Of a DNA stretch of 64,000 nucleotides, positions 1 to 10,601 are shown in pieces (within the stretch, counting starts at the first letter, position 1; every line of letters starts with the position of its first letter). The notes below the pieces were generated by a model. That model was not told the origin of the DNA and did not search any database. It saw only the letters and a list, made by a program, of their open reading frames with translations. The position numbers and the translations under genes were made by a program. The stretch comes from Monarcha castaneiventris obscurior (taxonomy: Eukaryota; Chordata; Aves; Passeriformes; Monarchidae): the NCBI GenBank assembly GCA_026261815.1, contig JAMPIT010000379.1, positions 8,816,001 through 8,880,000 of the forward strand, in the 5' to 3' direction.

Positions 1-1300
1 AACTTCCTAATTAAGGTACAGTCAATGCCCTATGAAAGAGTATCCCAAAGTACTTGAATTTCCAGAGCACCTGCAGAGAGATTTTTAATTCCAAAGGTAA
101 AAGAACATTATTACAGTTAATGCAAAATATAATTTGCATTAAGACCTGCACAAAGAAACTCCACAGTATCAGGTTAACGGAGGGGTTTTCTGGGTTTTGT
201 TCTTGTTTTGTGTGGGGTATTTTTTCTGTGGCGTTTTGAGTTTGTTTTCTTTTAAAAGAAGAAGATTGAACATAGGGGACAAAATCTCAGAGTGGTATCA
301 GCATTCCTGCATGAAAGTGACACCTTAAAATTCCTATTTTCTGTCAGAAATAGGATTAGTAATAACTTACTGAGTACATTCTGCAAATATACAGGATGCA
401 TGAATCAAGAATGCCATTGCTTTGGACACTTTTAAGATTTGAACTTTATAGCTAATTCTTTATCTGTGACCATTAATTGCCCCTTAGAGAAAAGTTACTT
501 TCAGTCTCCTCCAATTTAAGTGGCTACCACAGCAAGTCAGGTCTCAGATTTAACTCAGACATTTGAAAATTTTCACAGGTAGGGAATATCTGGTTACTTC
601 GGAACAAAAGTGGCTGAAACTTGACTTGTAAGGAAAATTGACCAAGTTTATTTTTTGAAAGAATTTACAACTAATATATGAAATATTATTAGAGATATTG
701 TTAGAGATATAAATCTAAGCAACATTAGTGAGAGTATCCATGCAACTGGGAAAGATTGTACCACTCCATCACTCCAGATCAGGAGAGTAAAGAGGAGTAT
801 CATTACCTTAGGAAAGACACTGCTCAGTGTGGGGGAGGGGGGATGCGGAGTGTGTGTCAAACACAACTTGCCTAAAAGGTATCAACTATGTTTCTCCTCA
901 CTTACAATGCAAAACCAGAACTAACTTCCTAAGAAAAGACTGTATCAGCTGTAGTCAGGTGCATTCTCCTTCAGGAGGAAGGAAACACACCACATTAGAG
1001 TAAAAATGTGAGATACTATGTATGCTAAATTTGTAAGAAGTTCTTCTTCTCTGTCCATGACAAAATTCACCACTCCCAACTTAATCAGAAAGATAAGCTT
1101 TAAGAGTTTGCAACTGGAAGAAAATACTTAAAGTTCCACTTAAAGTGAGACTAGATTGCTGTATAACAAAACCGACGCTTCCAACGACTTTTGACCTAGA
1201 AATCTACTTTAACAGTGCAACCTTGTTTCAAATCTGCTGGCTCCACCTTCATCATTATGGAGTTAACATTTGGAACGTAACAACAGTAAGAAAATCATAC
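1..1300 (-). other. TCEA1: TCEA1 intron 2 (partial)
   Basis: AT-rich intronic sequence running to the left edge. I looked for the next TFIIS exon (the segment following LELLQ in the family) and did not find it here. No RNA gene or recognisable mobile element was seen. Confidence 0.8.
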
Positions 1301-1363
1301 CTGTAACAACTCCAGGGTCATGGGAATATTCTTAAGCTCCTTCAACAAATCAAGAGCTCCAGC
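1301..1363 (-). CDS. TCEA1: TCEA1 coding exon 2
   Basis: 63 bases encode 21 codons (AGALDLLKELKNIPMTLELLQ split as read), phase 0 at both ends. The acceptor is TTTTAG just before 1363 and the donor is GTATGA after 1301. The encoded helices are part of the TFIIS N-terminal LW domain and look identical to the mammalian sequence. Confidence 0.95.
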
Positions 1364-4300
1364 CTAAAACAAAGAAAGAAAATAAAGAAGTCAACTTAGT
1401 AGCAAACAGGAACTTCAAATATAATATCAACAATATAATCTTATCTGCCTTCAGGGTCACACACTGGGTTCAAACCATCAGTTTTCAATTTATCCACAGA
1501 ACTAGAACAAGGAATGTTCCACTTCAGGAACTTTAAGCATTAACAGGTCTTAACTTGGAAATCAAAGTATTTACTCAAAGACTCGGGAAGTTTCACCCCA
1601 TGTAACTCAAATTACAGTCAAAGCATTCTGTCAAATACTACTTAACCAACACACATCTTCAAGGGTACGTCACTTAACAGCATCAGAAACAATCCAGACA
1701 ACAGCAGCAATTTTCAGTTCAGAACAGCCACATCAGTTTTAGCACAAGAACTTGGAGCTGAGAATCTCTGCACTGCCCATCAATAATGCACACACACACA
1801 TATATATATTTGTAAAACATATATGGATGTCATTCTTAACTGTATTTGTGGTGATGTGGGAAAGCCACAAGTCGTGGGTTTTTCTTTTTCACCTGCTAAG
1901 ACTGATTGGAAATTTACAAACTAATTCTGTGTAAGCAGCTTTCTAGATAGATGAGTCAAGTTCAGAGACTGTACTATTAGGCATTAACAAAGTCATACCC
2001 AGCTACTCTAACTACTCATTCCTTAGCAATGTAGGCCTTACTTAAAAAAAGTTTTCATAAATGTGAGCTCTGTAATTCTCTTTAACCACTCCAACCTTGA
2101 TGATTTACCAACTCCACTTCAGCAGAGCTCTGCACCAGCCACTTCTGACTGTGCACGTGGCCTGTCAGACCATACAAACCTCCCAAAGGCTGAGATGATC
2201 TGGCTGTTATTCAAGTGCACGTGGTGCTGAACCTGGAAGCTATGAACACAAGGGTAGCAACAACTGCCTGTGCATCCAAGAGGCCATTCTACTCAGGCTC
2301 AGTTCATTACCTTCCCACATTTTTCTTTTCTTTTTTTTTTTTTTAATTCATGGTGTTTGGAAATAAATCCCACAAAATTTCCATCTTGCAAATCTGTGGA
2401 ATTTGATTCTTTTTTCTTTCCTTACCTCTCACCTCATCCTATTTTATTTTGCATTTTGCTTGCTTTTCAAATTCTCACTAACTTCTAATATGACACCTGT
2501 TGCAAGGAAACTTAAATATTCTGCTACATCTGCAGTCTTACAATTTAACCACTAAAGATAAAATAACCACCAGGTGATGAAAGTGGGACTTTGGAGTCAC
2601 ATTCAAAAACCCTCAGTCCTGGACACCTTCGAATGTCTGTTACAACCTTTGTTTTTCAAACACTTCTGACTCAAAGAAGCTTCCAAACCCAAACATTTCA
2701 CCAAATTCCACTTTACACAAATTCAATTAGTGTATAAAGTTTTACTATTTTGCCATGATAGCAAAAGCCTCATTTAACTTTTATTCATGATATATAAAAC
2801 TTCTCCAGTCTTAACCACAGAATTTTAGCAGGAATGATGTAAGACTGAGAAATGTCACGTTTTCAGGTGCTAAATTGAGTTGGCATACTAAACCATATAT
2901 TTCTCTCAACAGCCATAAGCGTGGTTTCTTCTGCGCAAACACAGATCCAAATAAAGCAAGTTAATTATCTTCACTGCTACAAAACAAAATCAAATTCAAG
3001 AAAATTTTCTTAGCCGAAACAAAACTAATGACAAAGTCAATGTGCCATTTTAAAAAATATAATCCAATAAGACTTACCTCCACACCAATTAAGTTATTAC
3101 CAAACTGTGCACAGCATGTAATTTCAAAATAAACAGTTTACTGTAGTCTGCAAATTCAACATGGAAATAACCCTGTAATGCAAAGTAGCACTCCCTTCAT
3201 CTCATCTTAGAAATACAGTCTAGTCAAAATTCCTTTGTCTGTTATATCCCTTCCCAACTGTACATGTGAAAACAAATTTATTACTCCCAGAGTAAATATT
3301 TTCCAATGCTAGTAACTCAATATACAGGTTAATGGATCATGCAACAATTAAAAAAAAAATAAAACAGAAAGCAAAACAAATTTTAAAAAAAACCCCACAA
3401 ACAAAAAAACCCCCAAAAACCCAAAACAAACAAACAAACAAACAACAAAAAAACCCCCAAACCAAACCTAAAAAAAACCCAACAGGTTAACAGGTGTTAT
3501 CTAGATTTTGTGCTGGTTTCTGTACCAATTACCAAAACTTATTATGCACTAATCCTTTCTAAGCCTTCATACTTCTCTAATCAATTATACTGTGCACCAA
3601 GAATTAGATGCTTTAAAATTAAATTTAAATTGGTTTTAAACTCATACCAACTAAACAGTTTTTCATAACCACTCTTCTTAGCATAAAATCAAATGCCCTC
3701 TGTATCTCAAAACCAGCGTGGAAGTTGCACAGTACAACTTGTAATTACTTTTATTCTTAATGTTAGACTTCTCTGTTCAAAAAAAACCCCAACCATTAAG
3801 ACCATTGTTACAAATCTTCTTTTAAAGGCATTTCTATAATTTTATAGAAAATGAAAGGCAATGCCTCATTCTCCTAGGCTGGTTGGCTTCCAATTTACCT
3901 TGTCACTTAAATTAGCAGAAGTCAGCTTCATACAGATTGAGTAGATTCCTCCTCTCAGCTTCTTTCAGTTGGTCAGATCACACCACCACAGAATGGTATT
4001 CTATAGTCATATTTTAAAGCTATGCTTCAGGCAGTAGAAAATGGAGTACATTTTTGAAGACAGCAGAGCTATCCAGTTATAATGCTGTTCTACTTAAAGG
4101 ACTACACATTTAATAACACAGACAATTTTATTTTCTTCTCTAAACTTACTCAAGCATTCTTGATTTTTTTAATCCATGGGTGCAGCCTTAGTTTTCACAC
4201 CTATTCATTACAGCAGCTTAATGAAGAAAGGTGCACTTACATACTACAAAAGCTCAAAGGAAGGCACTACAGGTTTTAATCCAATCACAGTTCTGAAGGA

Positions 4301-7105
4301 GGAGTAATACCTACTTCAATTAGAAGCAACAGCAGAAATATGTATCGCACAGTGCATTAAATACTAAATCATATTATTTCCTCCTTCGAAACAGAAGAAC
4401 TGCCTATATCATTTCACTAAAATAGTTATGAAATCTGCACAGTTACAATTAAATCCTTAGTCAAGGCAAATCACCAAGAGTCTGACTCAGCAAGAGTGTC
4501 TGCATGACCTGCCCTTTCAACCCATCAAAAGAAATGCCAACAACATCAAAAGAGTGCTTTGCCACAAGCCAGTCACCTTTTGTATGACAGATGAAACGTT
4601 AAGATCTTGTCATCTGACTCTTGACAGCTTCAGAGTAAGAAAGTATCAAAGCTTTTTTTCCTTTCTTTTATTATTGATGTGTTTCATCAAATCATTCTCA
4701 TTCAAAGACACAGACCAAATACCTGTTCTTGATGAGTAAAAATGGAGAAAGGAACACAAGAGGTTGTCAAGAGCATCATTACTCAGTGGGTACTTGTGTA
4801 AGAATGAATTTCTCAATTCTTCTTCATCTTTGTGAGACAATAAAGTACCTCTTCATAGAGACTACCTTAATAATTTTGCTAAAGTTAGCATTTCAACTGC
4901 AGGGCAGAATTGGGTAGGAAATCACTTTGTGCAATTAAAGAAATATCTTGTAAATGACAAAGACTAGTAAGAAAAACACAGAGACATCTCCTGGTTTAAA
5001 TACCAACGTCCATCCTCTCCTTCGATACAGTTAAGGGTTTTTATCATGCTGCACACATGTGCTTTGGACAAACTGTCAGACTTCCACTCTTGCCCACAGT
5101 GGCAGCTCATTGAGAAAACATCAAACCAACAACAGAGCCACTTGTGTGTAGTAGGGAGCTGGACTGAAGGAGCTGTTTCAACACAGTGCAAAAGCCTCGC
5201 TGCCTCTGGTGCTCCCACGCTCTCACTCCTCAGATAGAGGTGAAAATGAAGGTCCAGGCCTGGCTCCAGCCAGGCACAGCCTGGCCCAGCTGTGTTCAGC
5301 CATGTCAGACCTATGCTGACCCCAGAGAAGTCACTGCACGTGCTAGAGTGTGAATACATGGTCCCACCTGCTGTTAGGAATTTTATCCAAACTCTTGAGC
5401 CTCTCAGATCACAGAGAAATATCCTGTGGTCACCTGCAGCATCCCTGGTATTGCTACTCCCCAGGATCAACAGTCATTCTGCTATTACCTGAGAGCTGTC
5501 ATTATTTTTCTGTTGTCAGAAATTTCACAAATAAAACTGAGCTGGCTGCCCTGTATCATTCCCATGACCATGATATTTAAGCATTTCAGTCAGTAAGTTT
5601 TCACCCTTTCAACACCTTGTAGGAAAGAGCCTACTTCAATTACAGAGAAAGTGAGACACCAAATGCTTTTGTGCCTAAAAGCACAGAGAATAGAAATAAA
5701 AACAAAGACAAAAAAAATTGAATTAATGAATGTCGGTCATAAAAAATTCTTTCCTGCAGACAAGGTTCTTGCTGCCACATTGTATCATTTGAGAGTTCAA
5801 ATATATCAGAGCTAAACCGTGCCATATTATGGAACCTCAAGAATTGAAGCATAGCTTGTGTGTACTTGCAATGAATTTGTTTGTATTCTGAACTAAACAA
5901 ATTTCATTGGTTTAATACAATCAGTATTTCTAGAAATAAGCAAATATTATTAATAATGCTCTTTATACTGCCCAGTGATAAGCAACAACAAAAGTACTTT
6001 ATCTATAAAGTGGAATTCCATAGTGTTGAGTTCTGAACTATCACTGTTAATGTATTATTAAAACATATAGAAAAAACCCCTTAACTTTATGTATATAATA
6101 GTACCTTGCAGAAAGAACAACAATCACAAACACAAGCACAAATTTCCAGAGAATAACAATGTGCCCACCTGATAAAGAAGCACTAAACAGAGTTCACAAC
6201 TTACTTCCATGCTATTTTATGTATAACCCTGATCAGTTATCCGGCTGTTGCTCTGCATTCTGGTTTTACTTACTCTGGTGTGTTTGTAGGCATCGTATAA
6301 ACACTATATGTTATCTGAGCTCTGTATGAAGGGCATACATGACAAGAACACTTGAGTTAAGCCAACCGAATCCTACCTAACTGAGGCACAACTTATTCTC
6401 CAGATGAATAAACACAATTAAAACTGGTACCGGTTAAAGAGAAGAAAAAAGAAAAAAAAAAAAAGAAAGAAAACAGGCTCAAATTCCTCATCTGTTGGTG
6501 AAGTTTACCAACTCAACTGGCCCTGCCGCAGCGGGGTTTGGGCTCTTCACTCGTGTCTTAGTTTTCACATCCCACCTAAAACTCCAGCTTTCAGGCCTAA
6601 AAGCGACAACAGGGGACCATCTCCGCAGCTATCCTCCGGGGGGTGACAGCTTTCCCGCACAGCCCCGAGCGAGGCCGACGCCGCGGGCTCAGCGGGCAGG
6701 AAGCGGAGCGCGCAGCCGCTCCCGGCCGGGGCCGGGGCCGGGGCCGGGCGGGAACCTCCTCTGGGCCGAGCGCTCCGGAGCTCGGCCGGGGAGCGGAACC
6801 GGCTGCGGCCCCCTGCTCTGGCGGCGGGGCCGGGAGGCGCCGCAGCCCCGCGGGGCGCCGAGGGAAGCGCCGAGGGAAGCGCCGAGGCCGCCGGGCAGCG
6901 CGGGGAAGCGCGGCGGCGGGAAGGGACAGGCCCCGCGCCCGCTGGAAGGAGGGAGCGCGGGGCCGGCCGGGGCCGCGCCGGGGCCCGCGGCAGCGCCGCC
7001 GATCCGCCTCCCGCCCCGTCCTGTCCCGGCGCTCACCGCGTTCTTCTTCTGCACCATCTTGTCCATCTTCTTGGCGATGCGGATGATCTCGTCCTCCGTG
7101 GCCAT
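1301..7105 (-). CDS. TCEA1: Transcription elongation factor A1 (TFIIS), 5' part: exons 1-2
   Basis: TFIIS binds stalled RNA polymerase II and stimulates cleavage of the nascent RNA so that elongation can resume; it acts in the nucleus. Two coding exons are visible on the minus strand, joined as complement(1301..1363,7037..7105), giving the first 44 residues. The protein starts MATEDEIIRIAKKMDKMVQK and continues into AGALDLLKELKNIPMTLELL, which is the start of the TFIIS N-terminal (LW) domain. The second exon matches my recollection of human TCEA1 better than TCEA2 (AMDLLRELKAMPITL there), and LYPLA1 and MRPL15 next door agree with TCEA1 synteny. The start codon has a strong GCCGCC context and lies in a CpG island. 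The central polymerase-binding domain and C-terminal zinc ribbon must lie beyond the left edge; no third exon was found in 1-1300. Identity is secure; the gene is partial only because the window ends. Confidence 0.95.
3348..3482. repeat. A-rich low-complexity tract with CAAA and AACCCC units
   Basis: About 135 bases built almost only of A and C on the plus strand, with AAAC repeats near 3425-3445 interspersed with runs of four or five C. Tracts of this type are frequent in bird genomes; it may be a decayed retroelement tail, but no element body is recognisable beside it. Confidence 0.7.
6724..6748. repeat. Short GGGGCC hexamer repeat
   Basis: Three perfect GGGGCC units at 6728-6745, flanked by partial units, in TCEA1 intron 1 about 290 bases downstream of the exon 1 donor. 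Confidence 0.85.
7037..7105 (-). CDS. TCEA1: TCEA1 coding exon 1
   Basis: 69 bases encode 23 codons from the ATG at 7105-7103 (MATEDEIIRIAKK...KKNA). The exon ends in phase 0 at a GTGAGC donor (7036-7031). The initiator lies in GCCGCCATGG, a near-ideal Kozak context. Compared with the human protein (as I recall it, starting MEDEVVRFAKKMDK) there are two extra residues after Met. Confidence 0.95.
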
Positions 7106-7432
7106 GGCGGCGGCGGCCCGGGCGGCGCCAGGCAGCGCGCGTCGAGCGCCGGCCGCGGGAGCCAGGCAGCGCTGCCGCACGCCGAGAGCAGGGGCGGGGC
7201 TGCGGCCGCTCGGGCCCCGCGCTGCCCCGAAAAAGCCCCGAACCCCGCAAAAATACAGTGAGAGGTCTGTGACAGCCTCCGATGGGCACCGCACCGGCTC
7301 TGAGCGAGTTCAAGAAGCGTACGGACAGCACTCTTCAGTCCCATGGTGTGATTCTTGGGGTGTTCTGTGCGGGGCCAGGAGATGGACTCCATGATCCTTG
7401 TGGATCCCTTCCAAATCAGGAGCTTCGGTGGT

Positions 7433-7503
7433 TCTGTGAACCTCTTCCCCTCTCCATCTCTCAGCATCTCTGTGAACCTCTTCCCCTCTCCATCTCTCAG
7501 CAA
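7433..7503. repeat. 36-bp tandem duplication upstream of TCEA1
   Basis: Two head-to-tail copies with a 36-bp period (7433-7468 and 7469-7503); the first 34 bases, beginning TCTGTGAACCTCTTCCCC, are identical. It lies about 330-400 bases upstream of the TCEA1 ATG. Such perfect copies suggest a recent duplication or a minisatellite that varies in copy number. Confidence 0.9.
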
Positions 7504-9889
7504 TGCTGCTAACGCTGCCCCTGTTAGCACCCCGCTAACACAGCGCGAACCACGCCGCCAGAAATCCCCTTCCTGCGACCGAGCTTTTCTGCGGCTGGCA
7601 GGAGGCTCAGGAGGACAGCAGACACTTGAATTTTATTAGCGTCAAAGGGATGGGGGAAAGCCCCTCTCCCCTCTAACAGAAAAGGTTCATATATTAAAAA
7701 AAAAGGTTGGGGTTTTTTTGGGTTTTTTTTGTTTTGTTTTGTTTTTTAAAGAAGCCTAGGAGTTACTTTTATATTAAATGGAATGAGGGTTTCAAATTGC
7801 AATTTCAGAGTCAGTTTGGAAGATACAAGTTCCGAGTCAGTACAAGAGAGCAGGAAATAAACTTTGGCGTTGGCCAAGCATCACACTGTGCTACTGTGCT
7901 TCTCAGATCTAGTCTAAATCTTGCATGCTCCAATGGGACATATCACATTTATAAAGTTTGACATTTAAATATTACACACCATTACTAGTGGCATTCTGTC
8001 CATCAACTGAGCTTGATGCCTTACTGCGATTTTTAGTCGAGAACAGCACCATGAAACCATTTTTGCTGTAAAACAGGAGTGTCTGCTTCACAAAAACAGT
8101 AGGCACATCTGAAGGCTACAGAAAGATTATTCCTTCCTAAGATCCAGGAGGGTGCTTATACAGCCACTCAAATCCATTATTAGTAAGCAGTTGAACGCTG
8201 TGGCTGCCCCAGTTGTGAAGTGAGGACTGTAAAATGTCCATTTTGGAGAATAGGCAAGGCAGGCCTTTTCCTTGAACAACACTCAAGGAAGCCATTAAGG
8301 CAAGAACTGTCAATACACTTGTCTGTCATGCACTGGGCAGCAAGGCTGTCCTGTGTTTTGAAATAAAGACAGGTGGGTTTTGGGCACTGCTACACCCTGC
8401 TCAATGTACACAATGATCAGCTGTAAGGCCTGCACAGAAACGGACAGTTTAGAAGCAATTGAAATTATTTGGGACCTACACAGGATCTTCCCCCACATTA
8501 GATCTGGGCCATGAACTAGACAAGCACACAGAAACCTTGTCTGCAGCTTTTTTATTTATTCTGCTCAACAGGGGGCAAAAAAACCCCACAAGAACAAAGA
8601 AATTATTTTTTAAGGAAAATAATACCTTTCCATTCAGGAGCAGATTTTGCAGAGACAAAAATAAAATAATGCTGCTTGTCACAACATTTAAGGGATTGTG
8701 CCAGTTCAGGTTTAATTCTACTTTGTCTAGATTTAGGTACCTAATACCTGTATTAATCAAACACCGGTATTTAACCTGATGTTAACCTCAAATGAAGTTT
8801 AGCATCATTTTGCCCACAATCACATCAATGATCAAAGCAACCCACAGGGTGTTGGCATCTCAGAGCTGTTGCTACATTATAGAATCAACAAGCTTGTACA
8901 GGTTCTATAGTAGGTGCAAGTTAGGTCAGGGACAACACAATCACAAAACTAGAAATCTCCAATCGGTCAGTTTAGTCAGTTTAAATGTATTTAAGCTCTG
9001 GAATAAAGTCACCCAGACTTTTCTAAAATTTCTTTAAAAAAAGCAATTCAACACTGACTTCATTGGAAATGCATGGAAGGAGTTCAAAATGTAGATGAAA
9101 TCTATTAGCATCCAAAATGTATCAGGTTAGAAACTGACAACTGTAAATTAAATCCCATGAGAGCCCTTATAAAAGGCAAAGCACATTACACTTAAAAACA
9201 TCTAATCTTAAAAAAGTAGAGTAGCATCAGAGAAATATTTCAGTAGGGAAATCAAAGAATAATCAGATGGCAATGCATATCCTTTTTGGTTTTTTTTGCA
9301 AGTAGATGCATTAAAAGAAAACATAATACATAATTGATATTGTATGCTACAATACCAGAATGGTATAAATTAACTGAACCAATACAAACCAGATTCTTTA
9401 TATCAGCTGCTCTATAAACCTTGGGACAGCAAGTGTTTATTGAAAAGAAACACAGAGCACTCTGCATGGTTGCTCTCTTTTGCTGGCTCTAAATCAAGCA
9501 GCTTTGTACAGCACCAATCTCTTCTGTAACATCTCACTGCAAGTCCAAAGAAGGGTTGAACAGGGAAAAGCAACTTGACCTTTTCCTTTCTGTTTAGCAT
9601 CTTTCTCCTAAATTAACCCATTAGGAAGAAGAAATAACACAGTTAGTTGCACTGCACTTACCTGTTATGGCACATCCTCACCATTCCTTTGCAGCATCCT
9701 CTGAAGGGTATTGCCCACCTTCTCATGCAGAAAGCCTGTACCCAACTCCCAGGAGCCTGTCATTTGCTGGGCCACAGGGCCTTCTACAACACTAACACTT
9801 AGCAGGCAGAGATGACTCTCCTAACAGAGGGCACATATGAAATCATGTAGATTTTTACTCACTAGTCTCATTTGATCTGAGACAGCACC
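7504..9889. other. Intergenic DNA upstream of TCEA1
   Basis: AT-rich sequence with a T/G-rich low-complexity run near 7704-7747. Several short open stretches exist on both strands, but none has a family I recognise or a convincing splice structure. Confidence 0.6.
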
Positions 9890-10601
9890 TTCAGCACTAC
9901 AGGCTGGGGACAGAGTGGCTGGACAGTGGCCAGGCAGAAAGGGACCTGGGGGTACGGGTCAACAGCTAACTGAACATGAGCCAGCAGGGTGCTCATGTGG
10001 CCAATGGCATCCCGGCCTGTATTGGGAATAGTGTGGCCAGCAGCACCAGGGAAGTCATTCTTCCCTTGTACTTGGCACTGGTGAGGCCGCACCTTGAGTG
10101 CTGTGGCCAGTTCTGGGCCCCTCAGTTCAGGAAGGACGTGGAGACACTTGAGCGTGTCCAGAGGAGGGCAACAAGGCTGGTGAGGGGCTTGGAGCACAAG
10201 CCCTATGAGGAACGGCTGAGGGAACTGGGGTTGTTTAGCCTGGAGAAAAGGAGACTTGGAGGCGACCTTATCACTCTCTACAACTGCCTGAAAGGTGGCT
10301 GTAGTGAGGTGGGGGTTGGTCTCTTTTTCCAGGCAACAACTGACAGAACAAGATGACACAGTCTTAAGCTGCGCCAAGGAGAATATAGGTTGGATATTAG
10401 AAAAAAGTTTTTTCCAGAAAGAGTGATAAAGTATTGGAATGGTTTACCCAGCGAGGTGGTGGAATCACCATCCCTGGATGTGTTTAAAAAGAGATTGGAT
10501 GTGGCACTCAGTGCCATGGTTTAGTTGAGGTGTTCGGACATGGGTTGGACTCGATGACCTTGAAGGTCTCTTCCAACCTGGTGATTCTGTGTGTGATTCT
10601 G
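9890..10601 (+). mobile_element. CR1 LINE, 3'-terminal fragment
   Basis: About 710 bases match the 3' end of an avian CR1 non-LTR retrotransposon in sense orientation. An open stretch at 9976-10356 encodes the C-terminal end of the CR1 ORF2 protein (the [15 protein letters not shown] and [13 protein letters not shown] blocks and a following [21 protein letters not shown] block), but only the tail of the reverse transcriptase region is left and the frame then breaks. The copy ends in the family's characteristic octamer-like tail (GATTCTG repeated at 10583-10601). It is 5'-truncated, as most CR1 copies are, and cannot move by itself. Confidence 0.93.

Larger units (their letters stand above)
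1364..7036 (-). other. TCEA1: TCEA1 intron 1
   Basis: A 5.7-kb first intron. It holds a short CA/TA dinucleotide tract near 1789-1808, a T-run near 2329-2344, the A-rich tract at 3348-3482, a GA-rich run near 6441-6475, and at its 5' end the downstream half of the CpG island. A 168-codon stop-free stretch at 4964-5470 has no initiating ATG at its start and resembles no family known to me, so it is not annotated as a gene. Confidence 0.8.
6600..7260 (-). promoter_or_regulatory. TCEA1: TCEA1 CpG-island promoter
   Basis: GC-rich, CpG-dense DNA covers TCEA1 exon 1 and about 150 bases upstream of its ATG. A consensus GC box (GGGGCGGGGC) lies at 7191-7200, about 90 bases upstream of the start codon. 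No TATA box was seen, which fits a housekeeping promoter. Inside the intron-1 half lie GGGGCC hexamer repeats (6724-6748) and a 12-bp tandem unit (6855-6887). The exact transcription start cannot be read from sequence. Confidence 0.85.

Noticed and set aside
4964..5470. 168-codon open stretch on the minus strand inside TCEA1 intron 1
   Set aside because: It opens at a TTG, not an ATG, shows no recognisable domain, and has no clear splice signals. A stretch this long is unusual but possible in a locally GC-richer patch.
6495..7394. Long overlapping open frames of up to 299 codons on both strands near 6.5-7.5 kb
   Set aside because: GC-rich CpG-island DNA has few stop codons in any frame. Only the 23 codons of TCEA1 exon 1 are supported by homology.
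8310..8498. Minus-strand frame with an acceptor-like TTTCTGTGCAG and a 62-codon open stretch
   Set aside because: It looked like a possible terminal exon, but no partner exon, no family resemblance and no ATG in good context were found.
9976..10356. 126-codon plus-strand frame as a host gene
   Set aside because: It is the decayed C-terminal part of the CR1 ORF2 protein, not a host gene.
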